Shown here: piece after piece, positions 16,861-24,318 of the stretch
Position numbering within the stretch: the stretch's first letter is position 1
How the letters are laid out: every line of letters starts with the position of its first letter
NCBI GenBank assembly: GCA_049964655.1
Contig: JBMFXC010000004.1
Coordinates: 1-60,809, forward strand
Reading direction: 5' to 3'
Length of the DNA stretch: 60,809 bases
DNA from: JAJZJT01 sp049964655
GTDB taxonomy: Bacteria; Actinomycetota; Acidimicrobiia; Acidimicrobiales; RAAP-2
Notes under the pieces: model-generated
Database searches by the model: none
What the model saw: only the letters and a program-made list of their open reading frames with translations
Told to the model about the DNA's origin: nothing
Made by a program: the position numbers and the translations under genes

Positions 16861-17994
16861 GTGAAGACGACTGCAGCGATCCTCTGGGAGGAGAACACTC
16901 CCTGGAGCGTCGAAGAGATCGACCTCGACCCGCCCAAGGCCGGAGAGGTGCTCGTCGAACTGGCGGCGAGTGGCCTCTGCCACAGCGACGAGCACGTGGT
17001 GACCGGTGACCTGCGGGGGTTCGTGGGACCGCTCCCCACCATCGGCGGCCACGAGGGAGCGGGCGTCGTCCTCGAGGTCGGCGACGGTGTCCGTTCGGTC
17101 GCCCCCGGCGACCACGTGGTCTTCAGTTTCGTGCCGGCCTGTGGCCGGTGCCCGAGCTGCGCCACTGGGCACTCGAACCTGTGCGACCTGGCCGGCTTGG
17201 CGGCCAGCGGCCTCCAGGTCTCCGACCTGACCAGTCGTCACCATGCCCGAGGCCGCGACCTGACCCTGGCCATCGGGGGGCTCGGGACGTTCGCCCATCA
17301 CACGGTGGTCAACGAGGCCAGTTGCGTCAAGATCGACCGCACCCATCCCCTCGATCGGGCCTGTCTGCTCGGGTGCGGCGTCGTCACCGGTTGGGGCTCG
17401 GCGGTGAACGCCGGTCGGGTGGCCCCGGACGACTACGTGGCGATCGTAGGGATCGGTGGGATCGGTGCCAGCGCCATCCTCGGGGCGAAGGCGGCGGGGG
17501 CGCGGGTCATCGCCGCCGTCGACCCCGTCGAGCTCAAGCGGACCAAGGCGATCGCGCTGGGTGCAACGCACGCCTACCCATCCATCGCCGAGGCTCGAGC
17601 CGACCTGGCCGAGTCGACGTGGAACCGGGGGTTCGACGTCGTGATCATGGCGATGAGCGTCGGCAGCGGCGCGGCGCTCGGCGAGGCCTCCGAGCTCGCC
17701 GGCAAGCGAGGCCGCATCGTCGTGGCCAACATGCACCCGGCCACCGAGGCCTCGGTCGACCTCTCGCCGATCATGTTGACGGTCTTCGAGCGCCAGATCG
17801 TCGGTTCACTCTTCGGCTCGGCGAACGCCCGCTACGAGATCCCCATGCTCCTCGAGCTCTACTCCCAGGGGCGCCTCGACCTCGACGCCCTCGTCACCCG
17901 CACCTATCCGCTCGAAGGCATCAACGATGGCTATGAGGACATGCGAGCGGGGCGGAACCTTCGCGGCGTGCTCGTCTACGGCAACGGCGGTTGA
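16861..17994 (+). CDS. NDMA-dependent alcohol dehydrogenase family protein
   Basis: This is a zinc-containing medium-chain dehydrogenase of the actinobacterial family that holds its nicotinamide cofactor tightly and is assayed with NDMA. Catalytic zinc ligands lie in SGLCHSDEHVV and IGGHEGAGVV. The structural zinc loop CGRCPSCATGHSNLC is complete, and the cofactor-binding motif GIGGIGASAILGAKAAGA lies near residue 200. The length is 377 residues from the GTG at 16861, which has AGGGAGG upstream (16850-16856). Members often pair with mycofactocin genes, but none are in this window. Substrate is unknown. Confidence 0.88.
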   Translation: MKTTAAILWEENTPWSVEEIDLDPPKAGEVLVELAASGLCHSDEHVVTGDLRGFVGPLPTIGGHEGAGVVLEVGDGVRSVAPGDHVVFSFVPACGRCPSCATGHSNLCDLAGLAASGLQVSDLTSRHHARGRDLTLAIGGLGTFAHHTVVNEASCVKIDRTHPLDRACLLGCGVVTGWGSAVNAGRVAPDDYVAIVGIGGIGASAILGAKAAGARVIAAVDPVELKRTKAIALGATHAYPSIAEARADLAESTWNRGFDVVIMAMSVGSGAALGEASELAGKRGRIVVANMHPATEASVDLSPIMLTVFERQIVGSLFGSANARYEIPMLLELYSQGRLDLDALVTRTYPLEGINDGYEDMRAGRNLRGVLVYGNGG

Positions 17995-18025
17995 ACGGGC
18001 CGCACGCTCGGGGAGCCCCTGGTCG

Positions 18026-18049
18026 CGGCGACCCGGCGACCCGGCGACC
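18026..18049. repeat. 8-bp unit in three tandem copies
   Basis: CGGCGACC is repeated three times (18026-18033, 18034-18041, 18042-18049) in the short spacer between the convergent dehydrogenase and pilO genes. Confidence 0.8.
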
Positions 18050-18058
18050 CGGCGGGAG

Positions 18059-18802
18059 TTAGGGAGCGGTGGCCGTGGTGGTGGTCGTGGCGGGCAGCTT
18101 GTTGCAGGCGGAGAGGGCCGTGGGGCTGGTCGTGTAGTAGATCGACCCGGTGATGGCGAGCGAGTACGGCCCGGCGGACGCCGGGGTGACCGTCCCGCCG
18201 ACCCACAGCGGCGAGGAGCCGGAGCCCCCAGCTGCCGGGGCGGAAGCGGCACCTCCCGAGCCCGAGCCTGAGCCCAGGCTGAGCGCGAACGTCTGGATGA
18301 CGAAGAGCCGGGGGAAGGTGTCGAGCTGCGACACGAACGCCGAGATCTGCCCGTAGGAGCCGGTGACGGTCAGGGTCAGGGGGATGGCGACCACACCGTC
18401 TCCGGGTGCCGGCCCGGTGGCCGGGGCAGTCGAGGTGGTCGGCGGAGCGAAGCCGCTGAAGCTCACGATGCTGGTGCCGGTCTGGGCGAGGAGGGCGTTC
18501 ATCTGGGTCTCGAACGACGACTCCTCGGCAGCGATGTCACTCGGCGTCTTGACGCTCGGGATCTGCGTGGCGATCTTGCGAAGATCGGCGCAGTTGGCTG
18601 GCACCTTCTGCCTGGCCTGTTGGAGGGCCGTCAGCTTGGCCTGCAGCCCGGTCTCCTGTGCCTGGAGCTGGGTCGCCTGGCTGTCGAGGGAGGAGAGCTT
18701 GGAGGACTGCGGCGAGATCAGCAAGGCGTAGACGAGGACGGCGACGACCAGGGCGATCGCTCCGATGAGAAGGGGACGGCGGTACTCCTGAATAGCAGTC
18801 AT
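18059..18802 (-). CDS. pilO: type IV pilus inner-membrane protein PilO
   Basis: PilO is part of the PilM-PilN-PilO assembly platform of type IV pili. There is one transmembrane helix near residues 10-30 (PLLIGAIALVVAVLVYALLI), then a coiled-coil-like stretch (residues ~33-75) and a ferredoxin-like C-domain interrupted by a Ser/Gly/Ala linker. A Thr-rich tail ends the protein. The 247-residue length fits. The ATG at 18802 overlaps the stop of the pilM-pilN fusion gene, so the two are coupled. Sequence identity to proteobacterial PilO is low; topology and synteny carry the call. Confidence 0.82.
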   Translation of the reverse strand: MTAIQEYRRPLLIGAIALVVAVLVYALLISPQSSKLSSLDSQATQLQAQETGLQAKLTALQQARQKVPANCADLRKIATQIPSVKTPSDIAAEESSFETQMNALLAQTGTSIVSFSGFAPPTTSTAPATGPAPGDGVVAIPLTLTVTGSYGQISAFVSQLDTFPRLFVIQTFALSLGSGSGSGGAASAPAAGGSGSSPLWVGGTVTPASAGPYSLAITGSIYYTTSPTALSACNKLPATTTTTATAP

Positions 18803-20496
18803 CGCACGCTCGCATTCTTGGCCAAGCCGGCGGTGGGAGTGACCGACAGGCTGAAGGGGAAGGCGACCTGTCCGGTGCTGGTCGTCGTGGTTGCCCCCTG
18901 GACGGGGTTGGCGAACAGCGGGGACTGGCCAACCTTGGTGATCCACGCCTGGGAGATGGCCAAGTTCGGCCCGGGCCCGGTGACGTTGAGTTGCACCGAG
19001 CCGATAGCGGCCGAGGCCGGCGGCGTTCTGGCTGCCGTGGCCGTCGAGGTCGATCCCGTGCCCGAGCCCGTCCCCGACGTCGCGGACGTCGAGGTGCCGT
19101 CGAACGAGTCGACCTGGGCGCCCGGCGGGGTGATGGCGATCAGGCCGCTCAGCACGGCCGGCCAGTCGACAGCGCTGTTGAGCACGGTGGCCCGGCGAGC
19201 CTTGCCCTGGTTGTAGGCGTTGTCAGCCGCCACCACGAGGTCGTACTTGGGGATCTGGGCGTTCAGGGACGAGATGGACGTCTGGATGTTGTCGACGTTG
19301 TTCTGGGCGTTGTGGACCTGGACGAACTTCCAGCCGCCGAAGGCGAGGAGGGCGAGCACGACGACACCGCTGCCGATCATGACGCGCTGCTCGAGCTGCT
19401 TCATCCGGACGCGCTTGGCCACCTCGGGTGGCAAGAGGTTGAACTTCTTCACCGCCGGATTGGTCTCGGGGAGGGCGAGGCCGATGGGCGTCGAGAGGAC
19501 GGCACTCACCTGTGCCGCCTGTTCGGCCGAGAGCGGGAGCTTGGAGGTATCGAGCCGGCTGAGCGGGGAGACCGGCACCACCGGAAGGTGGACCTGGGAC
19601 TCGAGCAGGGGGAGCAGCCCCGCCAGGTACGAGCCACCTCCCGTGACGAGGACGCGGGCTACCGGCATGCGCCCAGGGAGGGACGCGTAGTACTGGATCG
19701 AGTTGCGCACCTCGCCGACCAAGTCGGCCATGGTTGCCTGCGCAGCCTGGGCTGCTGCCTGCACCTGGGGGGTGGCTTCGCCGAGCCGGCGCTTGAGGCC
19801 CTCGGCGTCGGCCATGGGCAGGTCGAGAGACCCGGAGATCGCCGCCGTCACGGCGTTGCCGCCCTGACCGATGGTACGGACGAACTGTGGTCGACCCTGC
19901 TGGTGGATGGCCACGACGGTGAGGCCGGCGCCGATGGAGACGATGGCCTCGGGCTGGTCGGTTCCGTCCCCGCTGGACACGGCGCGCACCAGTGCCGACG
20001 AGACGAGGTCGACGCCCCGGACCTGCAGCCCGGCGCTCTCGACCACCGAGATCACCCCGCTGACGAGGTCGGTGTGGGCGGCCGCCACCAGCACCCGGCG
20101 CATCTTGCCGCCCTCCGGTGACGTGAAGTCGGTGAGGACCTGGGCCGACAAGACGGTCTGTTCGGGTGGAAAGGGGATGACTTCCTCGGACTGGAAGCGC
20201 ACCGCCGAGTCGACCTCGTCGTCGGGGACGTAGGGGAGGTCGAGCTCGCGGGTGATGGCCCGGAGCCCGGCGATGCCCACGACCACCGACGAGGTGGAGA
20301 ACTGCCCGTTGTGCCACAGCCGGGTGATCGCCTCGGTGACGGCGGCCCGGTCGCGCACCTCACCGTCGACGACCGAGCCGGGTGGGAGGCCGACCTGGCC
20401 GTAGGTGACGAGCACGGGACGGGACGGTCCGGTGTCGAGCTCGGCGGCCCGAACGGCGCTGGTGCCGATGTCGAGTCCAACGATCAGCTGTGCCAT
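18799..20496 (-). CDS. pilM: PilM-PilN fusion protein of the type IV pilus
   Basis: This single 565-residue frame joins two normally separate proteins. Residues 1-~350 are PilM, an actin-like ATPase (LIVGLDIGTSAVRAAEL at the start, VTGGGSYLAGLLPLL near residue 285). Residue 352 begins FNLLPPEV, which matches the N-terminal (I)NLLP motif of PilN, the peptide that docks into PilM in other bacteria. A PilN transmembrane helix follows (VVVLALLAFGGWKFV), then a coiled coil and an alpha/beta domain. There is no stop or good start at the junction (about nucleotide 19443). The ATG at 20496 follows GGGGAG. Confidence 0.88.
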   Translation of the reverse strand: MAQLIVGLDIGTSAVRAAELDTGPSRPVLVTYGQVGLPPGSVVDGEVRDRAAVTEAITRLWHNGQFSTSSVVVGIAGLRAITRELDLPYVPDDEVDSAVRFQSEEVIPFPPEQTVLSAQVLTDFTSPEGGKMRRVLVAAAHTDLVSGVISVVESAGLQVRGVDLVSSALVRAVSSGDGTDQPEAIVSIGAGLTVVAIHQQGRPQFVRTIGQGGNAVTAAISGSLDLPMADAEGLKRRLGEATPQVQAAAQAAQATMADLVGEVRNSIQYYASLPGRMPVARVLVTGGGSYLAGLLPLLESQVHLPVVPVSPLSRLDTSKLPLSAEQAAQVSAVLSTPIGLALPETNPAVKKFNLLPPEVAKRVRMKQLEQRVMIGSGVVVLALLAFGGWKFVQVHNAQNNVDNIQTSISSLNAQIPKYDLVVAADNAYNQGKARRATVLNSAVDWPAVLSGLIAITPPGAQVDSFDGTSTSATSGTGSGTGSTSTATAARTPPASAAIGSVQLNVTGPGPNLAISQAWITKVGQSPLFANPVQGATTTTSTGQVAFPFSLSVTPTAGLAKNASVR

Positions 20497-20662
20497 CAAC
20501 GCACTCTCCCCACGGCACGCCCGGTCGGTGCCGCCGTCGTCGTCCCGATGGCGAGCAACGTGCCCGGAACGGCACCGCTCGCCCCTCGGTGTGTTCCTTT
20601 CCTATCGGCCAGCGTTGCGCGGATCTTGAGGAAGGGTCTGGAGGATCGGGGCCACCCGCCGA

Positions 20663-21784
20663 CTAGGTGTACGCGGTGGCGTACTGACCGGTCTGGATGA
20701 TGCCACGCCGTTCGAGCATGACCTTGAGGTCGTGCGGGTTGGTCGCCGTGTTCATCGCCTCGTCGAGGCTGATCGTCCCGGTGGCGATGAGATCGACCAG
20801 CGACTGGTCGAAGGTGCGCATGCCGTAGTACTCACCGTCTGCGACGATTCCTTCGATGTCGGCGGTCTGCGCCGGGTCGACGATTGCCTGTTGGATGCGC
20901 CCGTTGACCACCATGAGCTCGAGGGCGGGCACCCGGCTCTTGCCGTCGGCCGTCGGGATGAGCCGTTGGCAGACGATCCCTTTGAGCGACCCGGCCAGGC
21001 TTACCCGCACCTGGTTCTGCTGGTAGGGCGGGAAGAAGTCGACGATCCGGTTGATCGTCTCGGCTGCGTTGATGGTGTGCAGGGTGGAGAGGACGAGGTG
21101 GCCGGTCTCGGCGGCTGCCAGGGCAGCGGAGACCGTCTCGGTGTCACGCATCTCACCGACCAGGATGACGTCCGGGTCCTGGCGGAGGACGACCCGCATG
21201 GCCGACGAGAAGCTGTCGGTGTCGAAGCCGACCTCCCGCTGGTCGATGGCGGCGAGGTCGTCTCGGTGGAGGTACTCGACGGGGTCCTCGATGGTCACCA
21301 CATGGCAGGCGCGGGTGTGGTTGATGTGGTCGACCATGGCGGCCAGAGTGGTCGTCTTGCCTGATCCGGTCGGCCCGGTGACGAGGAGCAGGCCGCGCTG
21401 CTCGTTGGCCATCCGGCTGACGATGTCGGGCAATCCCAGCTCGGCCACCGTAGCGGCGCTGGTCCGGACCCTCCGCATGGCGAGCGCCACCGACGAGCGT
21501 TGGTAGAAGGCGTTGACCCGGAAGCGGCCGGTGCCCGGGACGCTGTAGGCGAAGTCGACCTCGTGGCGGGCTCGGAAGGTCTCGAGCACCGATGGCTGCA
21601 TGATGCCCTCGGCTAGCTGCAAGGTCTCCTCGGCGGTGAAGCAGGGCTCGTCGCTGAGGATGCGCAACGAGCCGGCGATGCGCATGCGGGGGGGCGCACC
21701 GGCCTTCAGGTGGAGGTCCGAACCGTCCAGCTCGGCCAGCATGATCAACAGGCGATCGAGGTCACCACGGTCCATGAGCGGCAT
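20663..21784 (-). CDS. pilT: type IV pilus twitching ATPase PilT
   Basis: This is a cytoplasmic hexameric ATPase expected to drive pilus retraction. Motifs seen are the Walker A VTGPTGSGKTTT, Asp-box IEDPVEYLH, Walker B DPDVILVGEMRD and His-box GHLVLSTLHT. The C-terminal segment reads GRIQQAIVD where classic PilT has AIRNLIRE, so retraction activity is less certain than for the paralogue at 30108-32078. The ATG at 21784 is chosen for the GAGGGG site upstream and gives 373 residues, normal for PilT. It lies upstream of the pilM-pilN/pilO genes on the same strand. Confidence 0.92.
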   Translation of the reverse strand: MPLMDRGDLDRLLIMLAELDGSDLHLKAGAPPRMRIAGSLRILSDEPCFTAEETLQLAEGIMQPSVLETFRARHEVDFAYSVPGTGRFRVNAFYQRSSVALAMRRVRTSAATVAELGLPDIVSRMANEQRGLLLVTGPTGSGKTTTLAAMVDHINHTRACHVVTIEDPVEYLHRDDLAAIDQREVGFDTDSFSSAMRVVLRQDPDVILVGEMRDTETVSAALAAAETGHLVLSTLHTINAAETINRIVDFFPPYQQNQVRVSLAGSLKGIVCQRLIPTADGKSRVPALELMVVNGRIQQAIVDPAQTADIEGIVADGEYYGMRTFDQSLVDLIATGTISLDEAMNTATNPHDLKVMLERRGIIQTGQYATAYT

Positions 21785-22012
21785 TGTACGGCCGCCCCTC
21801 ATCAATTTGCGAGAGATTTGGCCAGAAAAGTGCGCAATCTGTGTAAGGCTGACTGCGGAGAGTGGGCATCGAACGGCGACCATTGCCGTCGGGCCCGTTC
21901 GGTGGTCGGCACGGGGCCCGCCTTGGACGGCCTGACCGATGGTCTCGAACCGCGTGGCGAGGTGATGTCGGCGCGTCGCCGATGGCGCCGACGGGCGCCG
22001 TGACTGCTTGAG

Positions 22013-22363
22013 TTAGGAGGCTGCCGACGCCGGCGTGGCGGGAGTCGTCGAGGCCGACGACGAGGAGGGGGATGGGGACGACGGGGACGATGTCTTGCTC
22101 GTGGACGCCGCGGCGGGCTCCTTCGAGGGCGTGGCGGTGGTGCCGTCGGACGTGCCGGTCGACGGGGGTTTCGAGGCCGTGGCCGAGGAGCGGCTGTCGG
22201 TCTTGTAGAAGCCACTGCCCTTGAAGACGATGCCGACGGAGCCGAACACCTTCTTGACGGGCCCGCCGCAGGTCGGGCAGGCCGTAAGGGGCTCGTCCGA
22301 GAAGGACTGGACCACGTCGAAGGTCCGGTCACACTGCTGGCAGCGGTATTCGTACGTCGGCAC
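22013..22363 (-). CDS. FmdB-type zinc-ribbon protein
   Basis: This small protein starts PTYEYRCQQCDRTFDVVQSF and has a second pair CPTCGG, together the CxxC...CxxC ribbon of the FmdB regulatory family, followed by the family segment KKVFGSVGIVFKGSGFYKTD. From about residue 58 to the end it is a Ser/Thr/Pro/Ala-rich tail with no fold. The start is the GTG at 22363 (residues VPTYEYRC), preceded by GGAGCGAG. FmdB was named in methylotrophs, but most members have no known role. Confidence 0.85.
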   Translation of the reverse strand: MPTYEYRCQQCDRTFDVVQSFSDEPLTACPTCGGPVKKVFGSVGIVFKGSGFYKTDSRSSATASKPPSTGTSDGTTATPSKEPAAASTSKTSSPSSPSPSSSSASTTPATPASAAS

Positions 22364-22509
22364 CGGTCTCGCTCCGTTCACGCGCTGGTCGGTCGTCTGC
22401 CGCCATGCCGGGGCCACGCCCGACGGCGGCCGGCCGGCCTCGACGACCGGCTCGTTGTTAGCAGTCTAACCCACCGAGTGCCAATCCGGTCGGGACGGTC
22501 GGGATCCCG

Positions 22510-22515
22510 TAGACT
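22510..22515 (+). promoter_or_regulatory. candidate -10 box for moaC
   Basis: TAGACT lies 27 bases before the moaC ATG. A transcript starting about 7 bases later would carry a short leader that includes the GGAG ribosome site. Confidence 0.4.
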
Positions 22516-22542
22516 GACGTGCGTGAACGACCGGAGCACGCC

Positions 22543-23025
22543 ATGACCGACCGGAGCCTGAGCCACCTCGATCCGCTCGGCGGGGCACGCATGGTCGACG
22601 TGTCACCGAAGGAGCCGACACACCGCCGGGCATTGGCCCGTTGCCGCGTGACGATGCTTCCGGAGACGACGGCGAAAGTCGCCAACAACGCCATCACCAA
22701 GGGGGACGTCCTGGCGGCGGCCCGGGTGGCGGGCATCCAGGCCGCCAAGCGCACCGCCGACCTGATCCCGATGTGCCATCCACTCCTGGTCGGCACGGTC
22801 CAGATCGACTTCAGCATCGGGGACGACTACGTCGAAGTCGAGGCAAAGGTCGAGACCGTCGACCGGACCGGGGTCGAGATGGAGGCGATGACCGCCTGCA
22901 CCGTGGCCGCGCTCACGGTCTACGACATGTGCAAGACGGCAGATCGCACCATGAGCATCGGCCAGCTCATGCTGTGGGAGAAGATGGGCGGCAGCTCGGG
23001 GGTGTGGAAGCGGCGTCCCGACTGA
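22543..23025 (+). CDS. moaC: cyclic pyranopterin monophosphate synthase MoaC
   Basis: MoaC works with MoaA to form cyclic pyranopterin monophosphate in molybdenum cofactor synthesis. The 160 residues cover the whole family: MVDVSPKEPTHRRALA near the N-terminus, KGDVLAAARVAGIQAAKRT, the active-site stretch LIPMCHPLLVGTVQIDF, then GVEMEAMTACTVAALTVYDM. The ATG at 22543 is preceded by GGAG. No other moa or moe gene is in the window, so this is an isolated copy. Its stop codon lies inside a 14-bp tandem duplication. Confidence 0.96.
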   Translation: MTDRSLSHLDPLGGARMVDVSPKEPTHRRALARCRVTMLPETTAKVANNAITKGDVLAAARVAGIQAAKRTADLIPMCHPLLVGTVQIDFSIGDDYVEVEAKVETVDRTGVEMEAMTACTVAALTVYDMCKTADRTMSIGQLMLWEKMGGSSGVWKRRPD

Positions 23026-23044
23026 CGAGGCCCGACTGACGAGG
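23017..23044. repeat. 14-bp perfect tandem duplication across the moaC stop
   Basis: CCCGACTGACGAGG is present at 23017-23030 and again at 23031-23044. The first copy contains the moaC stop (TGA, 23023-23025); the second repeats the last codon, stop and flanking bases in the spacer. Confidence 0.9.
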
Positions 23045-23082
23045 CTGGCACGAGCTGGCGTCCGTCCCTCTTGACGAGCCGG

Positions 23083-23098
23083 CCTGAGCGTGCTCAGG
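23083..23098. terminator. hairpin between convergent genes
   Basis: CCTGAGC/GCTCAGG (7-bp arms, 2-nt loop) is followed by a second hairpin, ACGTCGCC-N5-GGCGACGT (23107-23127). Both lie between moaC and the convergent proline-rich gene and could terminate either. There is no T-run. Confidence 0.45.
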
Positions 23099-23133
23099 GG
23101 GGCCCGACGTCGCCTGGGTGGCGACGTGCGCGG

Positions 23134-23776
23134 TCAGCGGCGCAGCCGGAACCGGCGCTGGGCAGCCGGCGGCGCGGTGAAGAAGTCGGGTGTGATCGGA
23201 GGCTCGTGTGGTCCACCGGTACCGTCGGGACCAACCCCATCGGTGTGTTGACCCGCCGCTGTGGAGGTGGGAGCGCCGGCTGAGCGCTGGTCGCCTGCCG
23301 AGGGAGCGACGGCGAGGATGTCGTTGACCATGGCGGCGGCTGTGGCGAAGTCCTTGCCTCCCCTGCCGTCCTCGTCCTGGCTGACCGACGAGTGCTCCTG
23401 GGGTGCCGCACCGAGTGTGCCGCCTGCGCCGTGGCCGGGTGGGACTGCCGGCGACGCCGGCGGCGCCGGTGCAGTGGCGACGGGAGGCGGAGGCGGCGCC
23501 GGAGCGGCTCGGGGTGGTGCTGGTGGTGCGGGCGGTGCAGTGGCGACGGGAGGCGGCGGCGCCGGAGCGGCTCGGGGTGGTGCTGGTGGTGCGGGCGGTG
23601 CAGTGGCGACGGGAGGCGGCGGCGCCGGAGCGGCTCGGGGTGGTGCTGGTGGNNNNNNNNNNNNNNNNNNNNNNNNNNNNNNNNNNNNNNNNNNNNNNNN
23701 NNNNNNNNNNNNNNNNNNNNNNNNNNNNNNNNNNNNNNNNNNNNNNNNNNNNGCTGGGCTGTCTTGCGCTAACCAT
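23134..23776 (-). CDS. proline/alanine-rich repeat protein, interrupted by an assembly gap
   Basis: I do not recognise the family. On the minus strand, units of about 21 residues composed of Pro, Ala, Val and Thr (for example PPRAAPAPPPPVATAPPAPP) are repeated at least three times and run into the 100-N gap at 23653-23752. The C-terminal ~110 residues are less biased (GRGGKDFATAAAMVNDILAV) and end in RRFRLRR. The ATG at 23776 (MVSARQP) has TAGGTA 7 bases upstream and may be the start, but the gap hides the true frame and length. The opposite strand is also open but only Gly-rich. Confidence 0.45.
23469..23652. repeat. 63/66-bp tandem repeat truncated by the gap
   Basis: Copies begin at 23469 (66 bp), 23535 (63 bp) and 23598 (incomplete, enters the N run). 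They are nearly identical apart from a 3-bp insertion in the first. The period is a multiple of three. The gap very likely reflects collapse of further copies during assembly. Confidence 0.92.
23653..23752. other. assembly gap (100 N)
   Basis: A run of exactly 100 N, a common placeholder for unknown length, sits inside the tandem repeat of the proline-rich gene. Reading frame across it has no meaning. Confidence 0.98.
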
Positions 23777-23873
23777 CCCGTCGTACCTACGGCCTGCGGC
23801 CTGCGTTGGACGTCCACCGGCGGAGTGGTGGGTCACCAGGCCATCCGAGCGAGGGGCTGGCCCTCACCGGCGG

Positions 23874-24170
23874 TCAGGCCAAAGCGACGCCGCGAAGCTC
23901 GTCGAGCGACAGTTCCGAAGTTGCCTCGCCGCCGCACTGTGCGCAGTGCTCGACGTGACGCCAGCTCCGCAGGAGCCGAGTCCCCTCCGGGTTGAGCAGG
24001 ACGACGAAGGACTCCGACTCGGGGTCGATCTCGACGCCGTAGCAGGCGCGCCACTCCGTCGAGGCAGGAACGCCGTGGTCGTCTATGCCCTTCAGGACTC
24101 GGCGGAACCGTTCGTGCTCCAGGTCGATGATCCACGTGCTGTGGCACGACTCGATGACGAGAGGTTCCAT
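23874..24170 (-). CDS. small conserved-looking hypothetical protein
   Basis: This 98-residue protein of unknown function begins MEPLVIESCHSTWIIDLEHE and continues with FRRVLKGIDDHGVPASTEWR. It has a CAQC pair near residue 77 that could bind metal together with the Cys at 8 or 45. The ATG at 24170 is preferred over 24179 because a CACAAT box lies 7 bases upstream, the arrangement of leaderless genes here. The regular mix of aliphatic and charged residues is more protein-like than the neighbouring chance frames. The 148 bp upstream hold no other gene. Confidence 0.6.
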   Translation of the reverse strand: MEPLVIESCHSTWIIDLEHERFRRVLKGIDDHGVPASTEWRACYGVEIDPESESFVVLLNPEGTRLLRSWRHVEHCAQCGGEATSELSLDELRGVALA

Positions 24171-24318
24171 GGAGACCATTGTGCCACTCGAAGGCCCGAC
24201 GTCGGTCCGGTTTCGATGTCGGTTCCGTGACGATCAGACGACGGCCACTGAAGCGCCTGAGGCCGCCTCGTACGGTGCCGGGGAAGCGGTGTCCAGGTGC
24301 TCGTCCCATGGTGCCTCA

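Noticed and set aside
20663..21883. Longer PilT start at 21883
   Set aside because: The extra 33 residues are not PilT-like, and the ATG at 21784 has a good ribosome site and gives the standard length.
21785..22012. Sigma-54 promoter upstream of pilT
   Set aside because: A GG...GC pair is present on the minus strand, but the spacing is one base off the required distance and no sigma-54 activator is seen.
23469..23652. CRISPR-like or VNTR non-coding array
   Set aside because: The units are codon-phased (63/66 bp) and lie within an open frame; there are no spacers.
23261..23995. Gly-rich plus-strand frame over the tandem repeat near the first gap
   Set aside because: It is also open, but it has no plausible start context and ends in noise. 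The minus-strand reading has a leaderless-type start and a less biased C-terminus.
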